A stretch of DNA of 64,000 bases from Photobacterium gaetbulicola Gung47 (GTDB taxonomy: Bacteria > Pseudomonadota > Gammaproteobacteria > Enterobacterales > Vibrionaceae). The DNA lies in contig CP005974.1 of the NCBI GenBank assembly GCA_000940995.1, positions 2,294,001 to 2,358,000 of the forward strand, written 5' to 3'. Position 1 is the stretch's first letter, and every line of letters begins with the position of its first letter. Position numbers and translations under genes: made by a program. The notes beneath the pieces are model-generated. The model had not been told where the DNA came from. It saw only the letters and a program-made list of their open reading frames with translations, and did no database searches. This document shows, one piece after another, positions 17,808 through 26,492 of this stretch.

Positions 17808-18191
17808 ATGCGCCTACAAAAGATGATTGCCAACATTGTCATCATCATGATGCTGTTTGTTTCAGTAGCATCACGTGCATCTGCGCCTCAATACCCCTCG
17901 ATGGACGCCCATGGCTGTAGCGCAACTGCACTAATATCACCTTGTTGTACACCGAAAGCCAGCATCATCACTTTGGCTTCCAAACCCGGTGAACACTGCG
18001 ATACCGCCGGCACTGCATCTTCAGATAAGTGCTGCCAAGACAACCAATGCCACTCAGGACAAGTTCCGCTGGCCATCCTCGCCGATGAGCTTACTGTCGC
18101 GCCTCTCGAAGGCCTGCACTATTACAAAGAATTTGAAGGCTCCAATCGTCTGTTCAAAAGAGCCATATTCCGCCCCCCTGTCACTGCTTAA
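17808..18191 (+). CDS. Small Cys-rich secreted protein
   Basis: I do not recognise this 127-residue protein. It has a signal peptide (residues 1-27, ending VASRASA). The mature part holds cysteines in pairs and a cluster (SPCCTPK, EHCDTAG, KCCQDNQCHSGQ), suggesting metal binding or several disulfides. It ends 116 bp upstream of a DUF411 metal-binding protein on the same strand, so a copper- or metal-handling pair is possible (inference). It resembles small secreted proteins found beside copper-resistance genes, but no family is assigned. Confidence 0.6.
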   Translation: MRLQKMIANIVIIMMLFVSVASRASAPQYPSMDAHGCSATALISPCCTPKASIITLASKPGEHCDTAGTASSDKCCQDNQCHSGQVPLAILADELTVAPLEGLHYYKEFEGSNRLFKRAIFRPPVTA

Positions 18192-18307
18192 TTGTGGTTG
18201 GGCACATACCCAGCCTCTTACGCGCACACATGTTGTAAGCGCAGTAAAGCCTTCTCTTAAGCAAGTTAAAACACTTAAAATCAACAACTTATTGACAGGA
18301 TATATTT

Positions 18308-18757
18308 ATGAAAACGTCTTCGAAAGCCCTAATTGCAACTGCACTGATTACAACCAGTACCTTCTCATTTGCCCAAGTGATCAAAGGGACGAATTACCAG
18401 TCGCCATACTGCGGCTGCTGTAAAGAGTGGGTTAAGCACATGGAAGATAATGGCTTCGAGCTAGAAATGGTGTACAAAGAAAATATGACACCAACCAAAA
18501 TTGATTTGGGTATCCGCCCTAATTATGCTTCTTGCCACACTGCAGAAATTGAGGGTTATTCCTTTGAAGGCCACGTGCCGGCTGAAGACATCCTTCGTTT
18601 TATCGAATCGAAGCCTGAACGTATGATCGGTCTGGCAGTTCCGGGAATGCCTATGGGCTCGCCAGGAATGGAGTACAACGATCAGAAAGATCCTTATGAA
18701 GTGCTGGCCTTCGATGAGAACGGCCGTACTATGGTATGGTCACGTTATAATCAATAA
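18308..18757 (+). CDS. DUF411 family periplasmic metal-binding protein
   Basis: The 149-residue protein has a signal peptide (1-22, ending SFAQV) and the DUF411 core YCGCCKEWVKHMEDNGFE, then SCHTAEIEGYSFEGHVPAEDI and a Met-rich VPGMPMGSPGME. The family is often encoded with copper-resistance genes; the CGCC motif and Met-rich stretch fit binding of copper or another thiophilic metal. An AGGA-type ribosome site precedes the ATG. It probably shares a transcript with the Cys-rich protein upstream. Confidence 0.88.
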   Translation: MKTSSKALIATALITTSTFSFAQVIKGTNYQSPYCGCCKEWVKHMEDNGFELEMVYKENMTPTKIDLGIRPNYASCHTAEIEGYSFEGHVPAEDILRFIESKPERMIGLAVPGMPMGSPGMEYNDQKDPYEVLAFDENGRTMVWSRYNQ

Positions 18758-18774
18758 TCGCTGACCATATATGA

Positions 18775-18800
18775 CCAAAGGCGCCGTTTGGCGCCTTTGG
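18775..18800. terminator. GC-rich hairpin, convergent terminator
   Basis: The perfect 11-bp stem CCAAAGGCGCC/GGCGCCTTTGG with loop GTTT sits in the 61-bp convergent gap after the DUF411 gene. It lacks a long T-run. Confidence 0.6.
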
Positions 18801-18818
18801 TAGGGATTGACACAGTAG

Positions 18819-19781
18819 CTACAGCATATCAAACCACTGACGATTAGGATCTTGCTGCTCGGCCCAGTCCGGCTCAAGCTCTCGATGCTCCAGATAGACC
18901 TGCATGGCAGTAAAATAACTAAATGCGGTCAATTCTGAATCGGAACCAAAATGCTCAAAGAACGCATCTTCTTGCTCCGCTAACTGATTCAGGGTTTTGA
19001 TACCTTGTCTGAGGACCCATTGCGTAGCATGCGTTGGAATGAGGGTTCGATGCAAAATCAACTCGGCAATATCGCCAACTTTCACATCAACCCCCTTACT
19101 TTTCTTCTGCTCTGGCAATGACATGGCTGCCTCTTCCGCAAGTAGGGCTTTCAGGCTATCGATACTGGCTTCGCGCTCAGCGGCCGAATATCCATAGGTA
19201 GTTTTGGCAAAACGGACAGCATAGGACAAACGGTCACGCCCAACGACTTCAACAACGTCTTCAAGATATTGCTGCGGAATATTATAAGCTTTTGCCAGTT
19301 GCTCCACAGCATGACTCAGGCTGGTATAGGTAATACCATCAAACTGAATATGAAAACCAGTACTCAATGCCGCAACCGGTAAGCCGTCAATAGTCAGGGG
19401 CCAGCCTTGGTAATTCACCCGAGCTTTGGCAATTTCAAACATGGCCCAAGCACTTTCACGAAAGCCTTCGAGAGCTTTTCCTTCAAACTCCGACTGCTCC
19501 AGTTCCTCCTTGGTCCAGTTCACCCCTATCTGCAAATGTTTTTGGTATTTGCGATGGAGCTGCTCTTTCACCTTATCGCGTAGCAATTCCAAATCACTGG
19601 CTTTTATACCTTTACACAGGCCGTAACATTCCTGGCAGCTAGGCAGAAGCACTGGCAAGGTTTGGTGATCATAATTAGGCGACGGCATGAAAGCGTACGA
19701 TTCAAAATAGGGCTCACCGCAGAACCAACAGGTATGGCGATATTCAAAGGGTACGTCAACGGATTGGTAGGTCGCTGTCAT
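18819..19781 (-). CDS. Conserved hypothetical protein with N-terminal Cys4 zinc-ribbon-like motif
   Basis: I do not recognise a named family. The protein (320 residues from the start chosen) opens with CWFCGEPYFESY and about 25 residues later CQECYGLCKG, a CxxC...CxxC pattern like a zinc ribbon or HNH-type metal site. The middle (WTKEELEQSEFEGKALEGF) is acidic and helical, and later parts have DGITYTSLSHAVEQLAKAYNIP, suggesting a small DNA- or RNA-related fold. I chose ATG 19781 because it begins just before the conserved Cys region; ATG 19841 would add 20 residues. No operon partners. Confidence 0.65.
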   Translation of the reverse strand: MTATYQSVDVPFEYRHTCWFCGEPYFESYAFMPSPNYDHQTLPVLLPSCQECYGLCKGIKASDLELLRDKVKEQLHRKYQKHLQIGVNWTKEELEQSEFEGKALEGFRESAWAMFEIAKARVNYQGWPLTIDGLPVAALSTGFHIQFDGITYTSLSHAVEQLAKAYNIPQQYLEDVVEVVGRDRLSYAVRFAKTTYGYSAAEREASIDSLKALLAEEAAMSLPEQKKSKGVDVKVGDIAELILHRTLIPTHATQWVLRQGIKTLNQLAEQEDAFFEHFGSDSELTAFSYFTAMQVYLEHRELEPDWAEQQDPNRQWFDML

Positions 19782-20056
19782 AGCAAAGATACCTGAAGTG
19801 AAAACTGTGAATATTATGCGTTCCCGATAGCCAAGACTCAAGAAGGAGCGTCATCAACTGTTTGATATTAACCACCGAGCGCAACAGAATCAGCGCTCCC
19901 TGTTACTCAGTGCCAGCATCGCTGACGGAGTGTTTTACTGCTGAGAGAGGTATATATTTTTCCGGTAAAAACTGAATAAACTATCCGCGCAAGACAATTG
20001 TGCTGACTATGGGAACACGTTAAAATGTGTGCCCTTTTCAATCATGGTGCAATCGA

Positions 20057-20752
20057 ATGTCTGAACAGAAGCGAAAGGCGCTCAAAAAAATTGCAAAATG
20101 CCTCGAGCTGGGTAACTCCGCCAATGTCAATGAAGCCGCACAAGCCATAAAAATGGCGCATCGCTTGATGCTGAAATACGGCCTTGAGCAAGATGACATC
20201 GAGTTTATCCAGATGGGCAAAACCAAGACGAAGACCCTGCTTCCGGCCGACATCAGCCAGCAGATATTGAAGATCATCCGTGGCATCAACCGCCGCTTTG
20301 GTGTTGAATGTGTGCTGACAAACCACAAAGGACTCAAGCAGGCCGAGTTCATTGGTGTCGCTGAGCGTGCGATCTTTGCTGCCTTTGCTTTTGACATCGT
20401 ATATCGTGAAATGAACCAGCAAACAGGCCAATTCAGAAACAGCTTTCAGGGCACCGGAACCAGCAATGCTGAAGTGTCTCGCCGGGTATCCTCGTTTCTT
20501 GCCGGCTGGCTTGAAGGCGCCCTGGAGAAGCTCCCCGAGCTCAACACCGATGACGACCATGATAAGCGCATGACAAACTTCATCGACAAAGAGTTCAAGA
20601 ATCTTGACCGAGAAACCTTCAAGAAGCAGCTTCAGGAGGCCATGAATGCCCTTACCGATGACTACGAAAAAGGAATGAAGAAAGGCCGTGCGATTTCAGT
20701 GAACCGCCCTGTTGCCGGTGAAAAAGCATTTCAACCTAAGCTGCTTTCGTAA
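20057..20752 (+). CDS. DUF2786 domain protein
   Basis: The protein (231 residues from the ATG at 20057) starts with the DUF2786 domain (EQKRKALKKIAKCLELGNSANVNEAAQAIKMAHRLMLKYGL, residues 3 to 43). A second domain of about 130 residues of unknown role follows, then a basic tail (KGMKKGRAISVNRP). DUF2786 proteins occur in bacteria and phages; function is unknown. It lies alone between the zinc-ribbon-like gene and gsk, and no phage genes flank it. An upstream ATG at 20027 is possible but adds residues unlike the family. Confidence 0.8.
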   Translation: MSEQKRKALKKIAKCLELGNSANVNEAAQAIKMAHRLMLKYGLEQDDIEFIQMGKTKTKTLLPADISQQILKIIRGINRRFGVECVLTNHKGLKQAEFIGVAERAIFAAFAFDIVYREMNQQTGQFRNSFQGTGTSNAEVSRRVSSFLAGWLEGALEKLPELNTDDDHDKRMTNFIDKEFKNLDRETFKKQLQEAMNALTDDYEKGMKKGRAISVNRPVAGEKAFQPKLLS

Positions 20753-20757
20753 TAATC

Positions 20758-20797
20758 ATGATACTCGAAGCAGCAATCTGTTGCCGTTGAGTATCAT
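20758..20797. repeat. Inverted repeat after the DUF2786 gene
   Basis: ATGATACTC (20758-20766) and GAGTATCAT (20789-20797) form a perfect 9-bp dyad enclosing a second GCAA/TTGC pairing. It lies just after the stop codon and may stabilise the 3' end of the transcript. Confidence 0.4.
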
Positions 20798-20834
20798 ATG
20801 AAAGATCAGGTATAATCATCTTTTGCTTGCGAAG

Positions 20835-20866
20835 AAACAGCCCAAATCGTGGCTGTTTTTTGTTTG
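20835..20866 (+). terminator. Rho-independent terminator of the DUF2786 gene
   Basis: AAACAGCC (20835-20842) pairs with GGCTGTTT (20851-20858) and continues into a T-run. Confidence 0.85.
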
Positions 20867-21028
20867 CAAAATAAGCATTTATAGATTAAAGATCGACACG
20901 CTGTTTTTTTCTGAATAAAAAACCAGCAACCAATCTAAAAATGTCTTGTTAGCGTCATGAATTGGGATATAAATCTCATTTTTATGATACAATGAAACAA
21001 AATTCCCTTTAACCGATAGCCTTCAAAC

Positions 21029-22333
21029 ATGAAATTCCCTGGTCAGCGTAAATCCAAGCATTACTTCCCAGTCAATGCCCGCGATCCATTAGTTGCTCAA
21101 ATCCAGCAAGAAAATCCGCTATCTCGTACTCACCTTGTGGGTGTCGGCCAAACTATCGTGGATATCGAAGCACGAATCGACGATGAATTCCTGGCCCGCC
21201 ACAACCTTAGTAAAGGTCATTCACTGGTTCTCGCTGAAGACAAAGCTGAATTACTTTACCAAGAGCTGAAAGAGCGCAACCTTATCAGCCATGAGTACCC
21301 AGGTGATACCATTGGTAACACCCTACACAACTACTCAGTTCTTGCGGATGACAAGTCAATTCTTCTTGGCGTAATGAGTCAAGACCTTAAGATTGGATCG
21401 TACGCTTACCGCTACCTATGCAATACCTCTAGCCGCATGGATCTAGACTTCTTGCAACCTGTTGATGGCCCAATTGGTCGCTGCTACACCCTTATCACCG
21501 AAGACGGTGAACGAACTTTTGCGATCAACGAAGGGGAGATGAATCAGCTTAAGCCTGAATTCGTACCAGAAAGTGCGTTTGAAAATGCGTCTGCACTTGT
21601 TCTTTCTTCCTACCTGGTTCGAGGCAAGCCGGGCGATCCAATGAAAGACTCGGCACTGAAAGCTATCGAATACGCCAAGAAACATAACGTACCTGTTGTC
21701 CTGACCCTAGGTACCAAGTATGTCATTGAAGGCATGCAAGATTGGTGGATCGACTTCCTCAAGGATCACGTTACCTGCGTGGCGATGAACGAAGAAGAGG
21801 CCGAGGCCCTAACCGGCGAAAAAGATCCGCTAATTGCAGCTGATAAGGCTCTTGAATGGGTCGACTTGGTTCTGTGTACAGCAGGTCCGGTGGGGCTTTA
21901 CATGGCTGGTTACACCGATGATGAGCTCAAGCGCGAATCAACGTTACCTCTTTTGCCGGGCCGTATTGCTGATTTCAACAAATACGAATTCAGCCGCCCA
22001 ATGAAGAAGAATACATGTAAGAACCCAATCCGCGTATACTCGCACATTGCCCCTTACCTTGGCGGCCCGGTGGAAATTAAGAACACCAATGGTGCCGGTG
22101 ATGCTGCGCTGTCTGCCTTGCTGCACGACATGTCAGCTAACCGTTTCCACAAGGCAAATGTACCTAACTCGGGCAAACATATCGCTGAGTTCTTGAGCTA
22201 CTCTTCTTTCTCTCAGATCTGCCAGTACTCAAACCGCGTCAGCTATGAAGTACTGACCCAGCACGCCCCTCGCCTTTCACGTGGCTTGCCAGAGCGCGAA
22301 GACTGTCTGGAAGAAGCCTACTGGGAACGTTAA
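21029..22333 (+). CDS. gsk: Inosine-guanosine kinase
   Basis: This 434-residue PfkB-family (ribokinase-like) enzyme phosphorylates inosine and guanosine with ATP for purine salvage. It begins MKFPGQRKSKHYFPVNARDP, as gsk products do, and has the substrate-side glycine block DTIGNTLHNYSVL. The PfkB signature NTNGAGDAALSALL near residue 355 contains the catalytic Asp. It is cytoplasmic and monocistronic, with a strong terminator after it. Length matches E. coli Gsk. Confidence 0.95.
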   Translation: MKFPGQRKSKHYFPVNARDPLVAQIQQENPLSRTHLVGVGQTIVDIEARIDDEFLARHNLSKGHSLVLAEDKAELLYQELKERNLISHEYPGDTIGNTLHNYSVLADDKSILLGVMSQDLKIGSYAYRYLCNTSSRMDLDFLQPVDGPIGRCYTLITEDGERTFAINEGEMNQLKPEFVPESAFENASALVLSSYLVRGKPGDPMKDSALKAIEYAKKHNVPVVLTLGTKYVIEGMQDWWIDFLKDHVTCVAMNEEEAEALTGEKDPLIAADKALEWVDLVLCTAGPVGLYMAGYTDDELKRESTLPLLPGRIADFNKYEFSRPMKKNTCKNPIRVYSHIAPYLGGPVEIKNTNGAGDAALSALLHDMSANRFHKANVPNSGKHIAEFLSYSSFSQICQYSNRVSYEVLTQHAPRLSRGLPEREDCLEEAYWER

Positions 22334-22351
22334 TCGATTCCATCAAGTTTG

Positions 22352-22380
22352 AAAAAACGGAGCAGGTGCTCCGTTTTTTT
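22352..22380 (+). terminator. Rho-independent terminator of gsk
   Basis: AAAAAACGGAGC-aggt-GCTCCGTTTTTTT is a textbook hairpin with T-run 18 bp after the stop. Confidence 0.93.
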
Positions 22381-22581
22381 ACCAAAAATTGCCTTTCCCC
22401 TGTCCTGCCAAATGTATCTACTCCATAGAAGCTGAAGAAATGCCATTTCAAGCCACATTAAAACTGTAAAATATCCTGACACTGCTATAGTGGTTTTAAA
22501 TGGATCTTATTTGTAATGAAGTTAACTTTAAATTTGTGAAAAGTGCACTTTTGTGCTCAAAAGAACAAGGAATGTTCTCTT

Positions 22582-23289
22582 ATGTGGCTTAAATCTATAT
22601 TTTCTATCCTATTTATTTTCTGCTCTTTTTATACTAAAGCGACGCCTATTTCTTGTTTAGATATAGGCAGCGGCAACGGTTCAACTGATCTGTCTTGCGT
22701 TATAAACGGCGGTGATACTTTTACATGGAGCGTGGCTGATCACAGCAATTTGTCAGCAGAAACCTCATACACCCACACGATTGGCAATAGCGGCAACGAC
22801 AAGATTGAAGACGTCGGCAGTGTGTTAGCTTTTCTATTTGATATTGGGATTTCTATCGGCAACAGTGAAATCAACGACCACCAATATTTTACGCTCTTTG
22901 ATAGCCATACCAATGAGTCCAATTTAAGCTTTCTGGGTAAATATGAACCCAACTCGGTATCGGACAATAACTACGGCTTCCTTACTGATTCTGGCGGACT
23001 GAAAAGTGGTACTTTTCTCATCCCGGAACTCGCATCGATATCAACCGTCAAAGCCGCTAATTCTTTTGTTTTAAATATATTCAACACGCCACAAAGCCAA
23101 GGTGACTGGTCGACCGCAGGAATTATTAACAATGGAGGGAAACAGCCTGCCTTATCGCACATTTCTTATTGGGCATTCGATGATTTTGCAGAGATCCCTG
23201 AGCCGGCATCTTTCATGCTTTTTTTATCGGGCTTAGTGTGCTTCTTCATTTGGCGAAGAAGGCCGGTACTTACTAAAACGGAAAACTAG
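22582..23289 (+). CDS. PEP-CTERM sorting-domain protein
   Basis: The exported protein (235 residues from the ATG at 22582) has a signal peptide (MWLKSIFSILFIFCSFYTKA) and ends with a PEP-CTERM tail: IPEPASFMLF, a hydrophobic span, and RRR. Such tails are recognised by exosortase systems, which cleave and anchor proteins in bacteria that make exopolysaccharide. The middle is a Ser/Thr/Asn-rich beta domain with two Cys near the N-terminus. I chose 22582 over 22543 because AAGGA lies upstream and the signal peptide then starts correctly. No exosortase is in the window. The gene is more AT-rich than its neighbours. Confidence 0.82.
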   Translation: MWLKSIFSILFIFCSFYTKATPISCLDIGSGNGSTDLSCVINGGDTFTWSVADHSNLSAETSYTHTIGNSGNDKIEDVGSVLAFLFDIGISIGNSEINDHQYFTLFDSHTNESNLSFLGKYEPNSVSDNNYGFLTDSGGLKSGTFLIPELASISTVKAANSFVLNIFNTPQSQGDWSTAGIINNGGKQPALSHISYWAFDDFAEIPEPASFMLFLSGLVCFFIWRRRPVLTKTEN

Positions 23290-23314
23290 GAAAAAAAGAA
23301 GCCAAGCATAAAAA

Positions 23315-23338
23315 AGCCGGTCTTTAGGCTGACCGGCT
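23315..23338 (-). terminator. Terminator of the DUF1254 gene
   Basis: AGCCGGTC (23315-23322) pairs with GACCGGCT (23331-23338). On the minus strand a run of T follows, so it mainly ends the DUF1254 transcript, but it also lies 25 bp after the PEP-CTERM gene. Confidence 0.8.
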
Positions 23339-23344
23339 AATTAA

Positions 23345-24865
23345 TTACTTCACTTCGGTTATATCACTGGGCTTCCAACTGCCGTCATACCACGGCTCAA
23401 GGGGGCCGTATAAACGCAGAATTGCAAACCAACCCTTCTCTGGTACTGTTTGGATCCAGTTTGACTCTTTCCCTTTCGGCGCTGATGGACCAAAGTACAA
23501 GTCGACCGAACCATCTGGGTTCTCGACCATATTATCACGCTTGTCGTTTTTACTCGGGAACGGCTGGCTAGTTTGCAGCTCCGAGCGTGTCTGGGTATCG
23601 TAGACAACAACCGACCAGAAGTTTTTCGCGGGCACATCAGCCGGAATAGTCAACTTGTAATTCTTGCCACCATCAAAGAACTCCCCGTTATCCGTCTTAT
23701 CAACAACCGCATATTGCGAGCCTTTACCCACCATCTTCAGCGCCATCGCCGGTGTGTTTACCGTTGCGATGTAGAAAAAGTATGTACGCGCATCAAGGTT
23801 GCGCCCACCATTGCCTTCATCAATCAACCATTGGTAATCATTGCCGATAAAGGCCGTTTTCCAATTACGATCATCCCAAATATACGCTTTTTCATTGCGC
23901 GGCTTGAACATCAGCGCCCGTGCAGTTGCATTAGCGATTGCCGCACCATCTTTGAGGATCATCTGCATGCGTTCATCGGGGGTAAACGGTTTGCCTTTTT
24001 CGATACCAATCGATGCAATCAAGCCTCGTAACTCTGGATCAATGAATTCTATCGGCTCTTTATCAATCACAGCTTTGATTTCGTCGTAAAAGTGTTCGTC
24101 ATTGGCGTGAATGGTGTTGAAGGATTTCCCACTGCCGGAAATAAACTCCATCGCCGGTTGCGCATCTTTCTTCGATAACGGATATATTTTCAAGCCAGTA
24201 CGGTAGGCGTTTACAGCCGCATCTGTTTTACCGTCTTTTAAGAAACCACGCGCGATAAACCAGTTCACGTAACTGGTTGATTGCGAAACATGATAGCCCT
24301 GTGGAACGTCACCTGCATAGTCAGGCGGTAGGATCAGGTATTTCCCCCCTTTCCCCCGGTCTGGGCCAACGGCCCCCATGTCGGTCACAAACCTGAAGAA
24401 GGCATCGTTCACGGTCGTTGGCCCCATACCCGGCGGAATTTCGACCACCGTCGGTCCGTCGCGCTCAAGATCCAAAAAGGCAGATGCATACACCGTGTCT
24501 GTATTACCCGTCAGAAAAAGCGGCTTAGAATCCATCAAGTTATCAAACAGCAGCACCTGATTGGATTGAGTCACGCCCATGTGTTCATGGCCGATCCTCA
24601 GCGCCTCTAACGAGGCCATAGGAATGGCATTCATAAAGACTTCAGTGGCACGAATAGTATCTAAATTCGTATAGAGCACATCGATAGTTTGCTCACTGGG
24701 TACCCCATCTTTGAAGGTTAGCGTACCGATGCTCGTTTCCACTTTATCAGGCGTCAGAATACTCGCTGGAATATCGGTATCATTGGTATTGGTTGCTGAA
24801 TATACAACCGATGCCCCCAGTAAGCCTGCTATCATTGCAACACATTTCAGTGGCGTCTTTATCAT
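23345..24865 (-). CDS. DUF1254/DUF1214 secreted protein
   Basis: This protein (506 residues from the ATG at 24865) has a signal peptide (MIKTPLKCVAMIAGLLGASVVYSA) and then a DUF1254 domain (about 45-180, with TVYASAFLDLERDGPTVVEIPPGMG). The C-terminal DUF1214 domain (about 390-495) includes FWSVVVYDTQTRSELQ. The family is widespread in periplasm or on the surface of Proteobacteria, without an established activity. I chose the third in-frame ATG because AGGAAACACTT precedes it. The gene is alone, convergent with the PEP-CTERM gene and downstream of the dms operon terminator. Confidence 0.87.
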   Translation of the reverse strand: MIKTPLKCVAMIAGLLGASVVYSATNTNDTDIPASILTPDKVETSIGTLTFKDGVPSEQTIDVLYTNLDTIRATEVFMNAIPMASLEALRIGHEHMGVTQSNQVLLFDNLMDSKPLFLTGNTDTVYASAFLDLERDGPTVVEIPPGMGPTTVNDAFFRFVTDMGAVGPDRGKGGKYLILPPDYAGDVPQGYHVSQSTSYVNWFIARGFLKDGKTDAAVNAYRTGLKIYPLSKKDAQPAMEFISGSGKSFNTIHANDEHFYDEIKAVIDKEPIEFIDPELRGLIASIGIEKGKPFTPDERMQMILKDGAAIANATARALMFKPRNEKAYIWDDRNWKTAFIGNDYQWLIDEGNGGRNLDARTYFFYIATVNTPAMALKMVGKGSQYAVVDKTDNGEFFDGGKNYKLTIPADVPAKNFWSVVVYDTQTRSELQTSQPFPSKNDKRDNMVENPDGSVDLYFGPSAPKGKESNWIQTVPEKGWFAILRLYGPLEPWYDGSWKPSDITEVK

Positions 24866-25024
24866 AAGTGTTTCCTGCATGATCGGTGACGAGATAATCG
24901 ACATATCTAAATGTAGATATCAATTTTGACTTTCGCGAAACTCAATAAGATCAATATCAAAAAACTCTTCATTTTTTATCAATCCTCGCCACAAATTTCT
25001 GTTCCTCATTTTGTTAGTACCAAA

Positions 25025-25056
25025 TAAAAAACAGGCCAAGATTCTCTCCTGGCCTG
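25025..25056 (-). terminator. Rho-independent terminator of the dms operon
   Basis: CAGGCCA/TGGCCTG stem followed on the minus strand by TTTTTTA, 27 bp after the dmsC stop. Confidence 0.88.
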
Positions 25057-25082
25057 CTTTCTAATGTTCACATTCATTGCGG

Positions 25083-25862
25083 TTACATGGTGATTGACCA
25101 CAAATTATAAAAACTCACCCGCCCGACAAGCTCAGCAATTATCACCAAGCTGCAAACAGACAGCAGTATCGGTGGGGCCGATTTTTGTTTCATGAGGGCA
25201 AAGAAGGCCAGCGCACCGCCAATTAACAGCGCGATAGCTTGAGTAACCCAAAGACTGCTCTGCTGAGCGGCCAATACCGGCTCTACTCCCGTTACAAAGG
25301 TGATGTAGTCAAAACGCAGTGCCAATGTGACAAACACCGCAGCAATGGATACTGCAATGCCATGACGGAACGCGCCTAATACTGCCGCCAACGCCCCACC
25401 CGTAATAAAGACTGATACCAGCATCTGAATGGTGGTGTGCGGTGTATTCCATGCAGCCACCGTGCTCAATTGGTAAACCTTAGGAATGGTGGCGACAAAG
25501 GCAATAGCAAAAACCGCGGTTACCCAACGCAATGCTTTTCTTTGTGCCGCGGTTCCTTTGCCATAGAACCCGGCCAAACCGACCAAGACACCAAAGCTGG
25601 CAAAAGCCCCACCGAGCAAAATTTCATTGCTCATTGGCGAGCGGCCAATACCAGCCAGTAGGTTCAATGCGCGTACTGGCATACCAAGGTGGAACATACC
25701 AACGAGCATCCCTGCTGACAGCAAAGCCATGGACACCAGTATACCAATAGACAATTTGCGTTCACCCATGCCATTGACAGGCTGGCTCAACAGTAAAATT
25801 AAATAAGCTCCTGCTGCCGCTTGAGCCAATACGGTGAAAAACACCAAAGGTAATTCATGCAT
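25083..25862 (-). CDS. dmsC: DmsC-like membrane anchor subunit
   Basis: A 259-residue integral membrane protein with about eight hydrophobic segments. It has the DmsC block GAYLILLLSQPVNG and LGMPVRALNLLAGIGRSPMSNEI. It anchors the molybdoenzyme to the inner membrane and passes electrons from menaquinol to DmsB. It is the last gene of the operon, 2 bp after dmsB. Confidence 0.9.
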   Translation of the reverse strand: MHELPLVFFTVLAQAAAGAYLILLLSQPVNGMGERKLSIGILVSMALLSAGMLVGMFHLGMPVRALNLLAGIGRSPMSNEILLGGAFASFGVLVGLAGFYGKGTAAQRKALRWVTAVFAIAFVATIPKVYQLSTVAAWNTPHTTIQMLVSVFITGGALAAVLGAFRHGIAVSIAAVFVTLALRFDYITFVTGVEPVLAAQQSSLWVTQAIALLIGGALAFFALMKQKSAPPILLSVCSLVIIAELVGRVSFYNLWSITM

Positions 25863-25864
25863 GG

Positions 25865-26482
25865 TTATACCTCCGCCTGGTTTTGAATCGCACCTGATTT
25901 ATCTCCGCTTGGCCTTGCTTTCGAGTGCGGATGAATAACCAAGTTAGGTTTGGTCAGGCTCGCGTTAGGCAATGGTGCTATTTCGTTAAGCTGACCATAC
26001 TTTTGTCTTAATTCAGAAATCGGCCCAAATTCAATCGCACGCTGCGGACACGCCTCGACACAGACGGGGGATTTACCCTGTTCCAGCAAATCGAAGCAAC
26101 CGTCGCATTTGCTCATGACCTTCTTTTCGGCATCGAATTGTGGCGCGCCGTAAGGGCAACGCATTTCACAATACCGGCAGCCAACACACTGGTCTTGATC
26201 AACAACGACCAGTCCATCTTGCTCCCTTTTCGCCATTGCACCGGTCGGACAGCCTTGCACGCAGGCTGGCTCATCACAGTGGTTACAGCCAACCGACACA
26301 TAATAGCTGTAAACATCTTGTTGCCAGAGCCCTTCTTTCTGTAGCCATGTGCCACCGCCGTATTCATATACGCGACGGAGCTTAGGGCCAACACCCAGAT
26401 CTTTCTTGTCTTTGCAGCTCACCGAGCAGGTTTTACAGCCGGTGCACTTTGCAGAATTAATATAAAATCCATATTGCGCCAT
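25865..26482 (-). CDS. dmsB: DmsB-like four-cluster iron-sulfur subunit
   Basis: The 205-residue electron-transfer protein carries four cysteine groups for [4Fe-4S] clusters: CTGCKTCSVSC, CNHCDEPACVQGCP, CVGCRYCEMRCP and CDGCFD...CVEACP. It links the DmsC anchor to the molybdenum subunit. It begins YGFYINSAKCTGCK, as DmsB does. Ten bases separate it from dmsA and two from dmsC. Confidence 0.93.
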   Translation of the reverse strand: MAQYGFYINSAKCTGCKTCSVSCKDKKDLGVGPKLRRVYEYGGGTWLQKEGLWQQDVYSYYVSVGCNHCDEPACVQGCPTGAMAKREQDGLVVVDQDQCVGCRYCEMRCPYGAPQFDAEKKVMSKCDGCFDLLEQGKSPVCVEACPQRAIEFGPISELRQKYGQLNEIAPLPNASLTKPNLVIHPHSKARPSGDKSGAIQNQAEV

Positions 26483-26492
26483 TTCTCACCCC

